Both the position numbers and the translations under genes were made by a program. Below, in pieces: positions 5,177 through 5,590 of a DNA stretch of 5,590 nucleotides (position 1 is its first letter; each line of letters begins with the position of its first letter). This DNA comes from Roseiarcus sp050013275. GTDB taxonomy: Bacteria > Pseudomonadota > Alphaproteobacteria > Rhizobiales > Beijerinckiaceae. The stretch covers positions 1-5,590 of the forward strand of contig JBEKFO010000291.1 of the NCBI GenBank assembly GCA_050013275.1, written 5' to 3'. Below the pieces are notes generated by a model. The model was not told where the DNA came from. It did not search any database and saw only the letters and a program-made list of their open reading frames with translations.

Positions 5177-5590
5177 GTGCTGAAGCTCGTGGTCCATCGG
5201 CTCGGCTTGGGCGTGCTGACGCTGTTCGCCGCCTCGGTGCTGATCTTCGTCGGCACCGAGATTCTGCCCGGCGATCTCGCGTCGGCGATTCTGCAGAATT
5301 CCGCGACGCCGGAAAACCTGGCCAAGCTGCGCCTCGACCTCGGACTCGACCGCCCGGCCATCTTGCGATTCTTCGACTGGCTGTTCGGCGCGTTGCGCGG
5401 CGACTTCGGCCACTCGCTCGCCAACGGCCGCGACGTGCTGACGGAGATCGCGCCGCGTTTCGCCAACACCATGTTCCTTGCCGCCTACGCGGCGCTGGTC
5501 GCGGTCCCGCTGGCGATCGGCCTGGGGCTCCTGGCGGCGATCCGGCAAGGCGGCGTGTTCGACCGCCTAGTCAATCTCTTTACCCTGATG
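5177..5590 (+). CDS. ABC transporter permease, DppB/OppB type (partial, cut by right edge)
   Basis: This is the inner-membrane channel subunit of the importer, expected to pair with a DppC-like permease and one or two ATPases beyond the window. The first 138 residues are present. It begins (GTG read as Met) LKLVVHRLG, with membrane segment one at about 10-28, then the family motif EILPGDLASAIL (28-39). The LGLDRPAILRFFDWLFGALR region and GDFGHSL (75-81) are typical of DppB-type permeases before the second membrane segment at about 98-122. The usual family length is a little over 300 residues, so more than half is missing. The EAA loop that contacts the ATPase is not reached. The start is GTG at 5177, supported by a strong ribosome binding site. 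It follows the binding-protein gene by 104 bp on the same strand, so the two are very likely cotranscribed. Confidence 0.93.
   Translation, partial: MLKLVVHRLGLGVLTLFAASVLIFVGTEILPGDLASAILQNSATPENLAKLRLDLGLDRPAILRFFDWLFGALRGDFGHSLANGRDVLTEIAPRFANTMFLAAYAALVAVPLAIGLGLLAAIRQGGVFDRLVNLFTLM

Noticed and set aside
5169..5183. A four-codon ORF (ATG GCG TTG TGC TGA) overlapping the permease start
   Set aside because: Its ATG abuts the ribosome binding site with no workable spacing. The GTG at 5177 has ideal spacing.

Overview
The window reads as chromosomal DNA of a GC-rich alphaproteobacterium, probably of the order Hyphomicrobiales (Rhizobiales). This is inferred from GC-rich codon use, the etfB-etfA-hbd gene order, and a twin-arginine-exported family 5 binding protein. 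I cannot name a genus.

Layout: (1) Positions 1-296 are clearly poorer in GC than the rest (about 44% by hand count over 1-300). They hold one frame that is open from the left edge to a TAG at 294-296. It may be the 3' end of an unrecognised gene on the + strand. (2) Positions 355-3029, on the - strand, form a compact operon transcribed right to left: etfB, etfA (2 bp gap), then a 3-hydroxyacyl-CoA dehydrogenase gene (96 bp gap containing a hairpin). (3) Positions 3030-3482 are a 453-bp divergent intergenic region with several short inverted repeats and possible promoters. (4) From 3483 to the right edge, on the + strand, is the start of an ABC importer operon. It encodes a Tat-exported peptide/nickel-type (family 5) binding protein and, after a 104-bp gap with a strong hairpin, a DppB-like permease cut by the window end.

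How the genes work together: EtfA and EtfB form the FAD/AMP heterodimer that takes electrons from acyl-CoA dehydrogenases and passes them to ETF:ubiquinone oxidoreductase. The dehydrogenase oxidises 3-hydroxyacyl-CoA (typically 3-hydroxybutyryl-CoA) with NAD(P)+. The operon therefore serves fatty-acid or short-chain acyl-CoA oxidation, or butanoate/polyhydroxybutyrate metabolism. The importer genes would bring an unidentified solute from the periplasm. The remaining permease and ATPases should lie beyond 5590. No functional link between the two operons is shown by the sequence.

I saw no tRNA, rRNA, CRISPR array, insertion sequence or known defence system. The parts that most deserve a second look are the AT-rich left edge and the intercistronic hairpins. 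The five main genes are ordinary members of known families.
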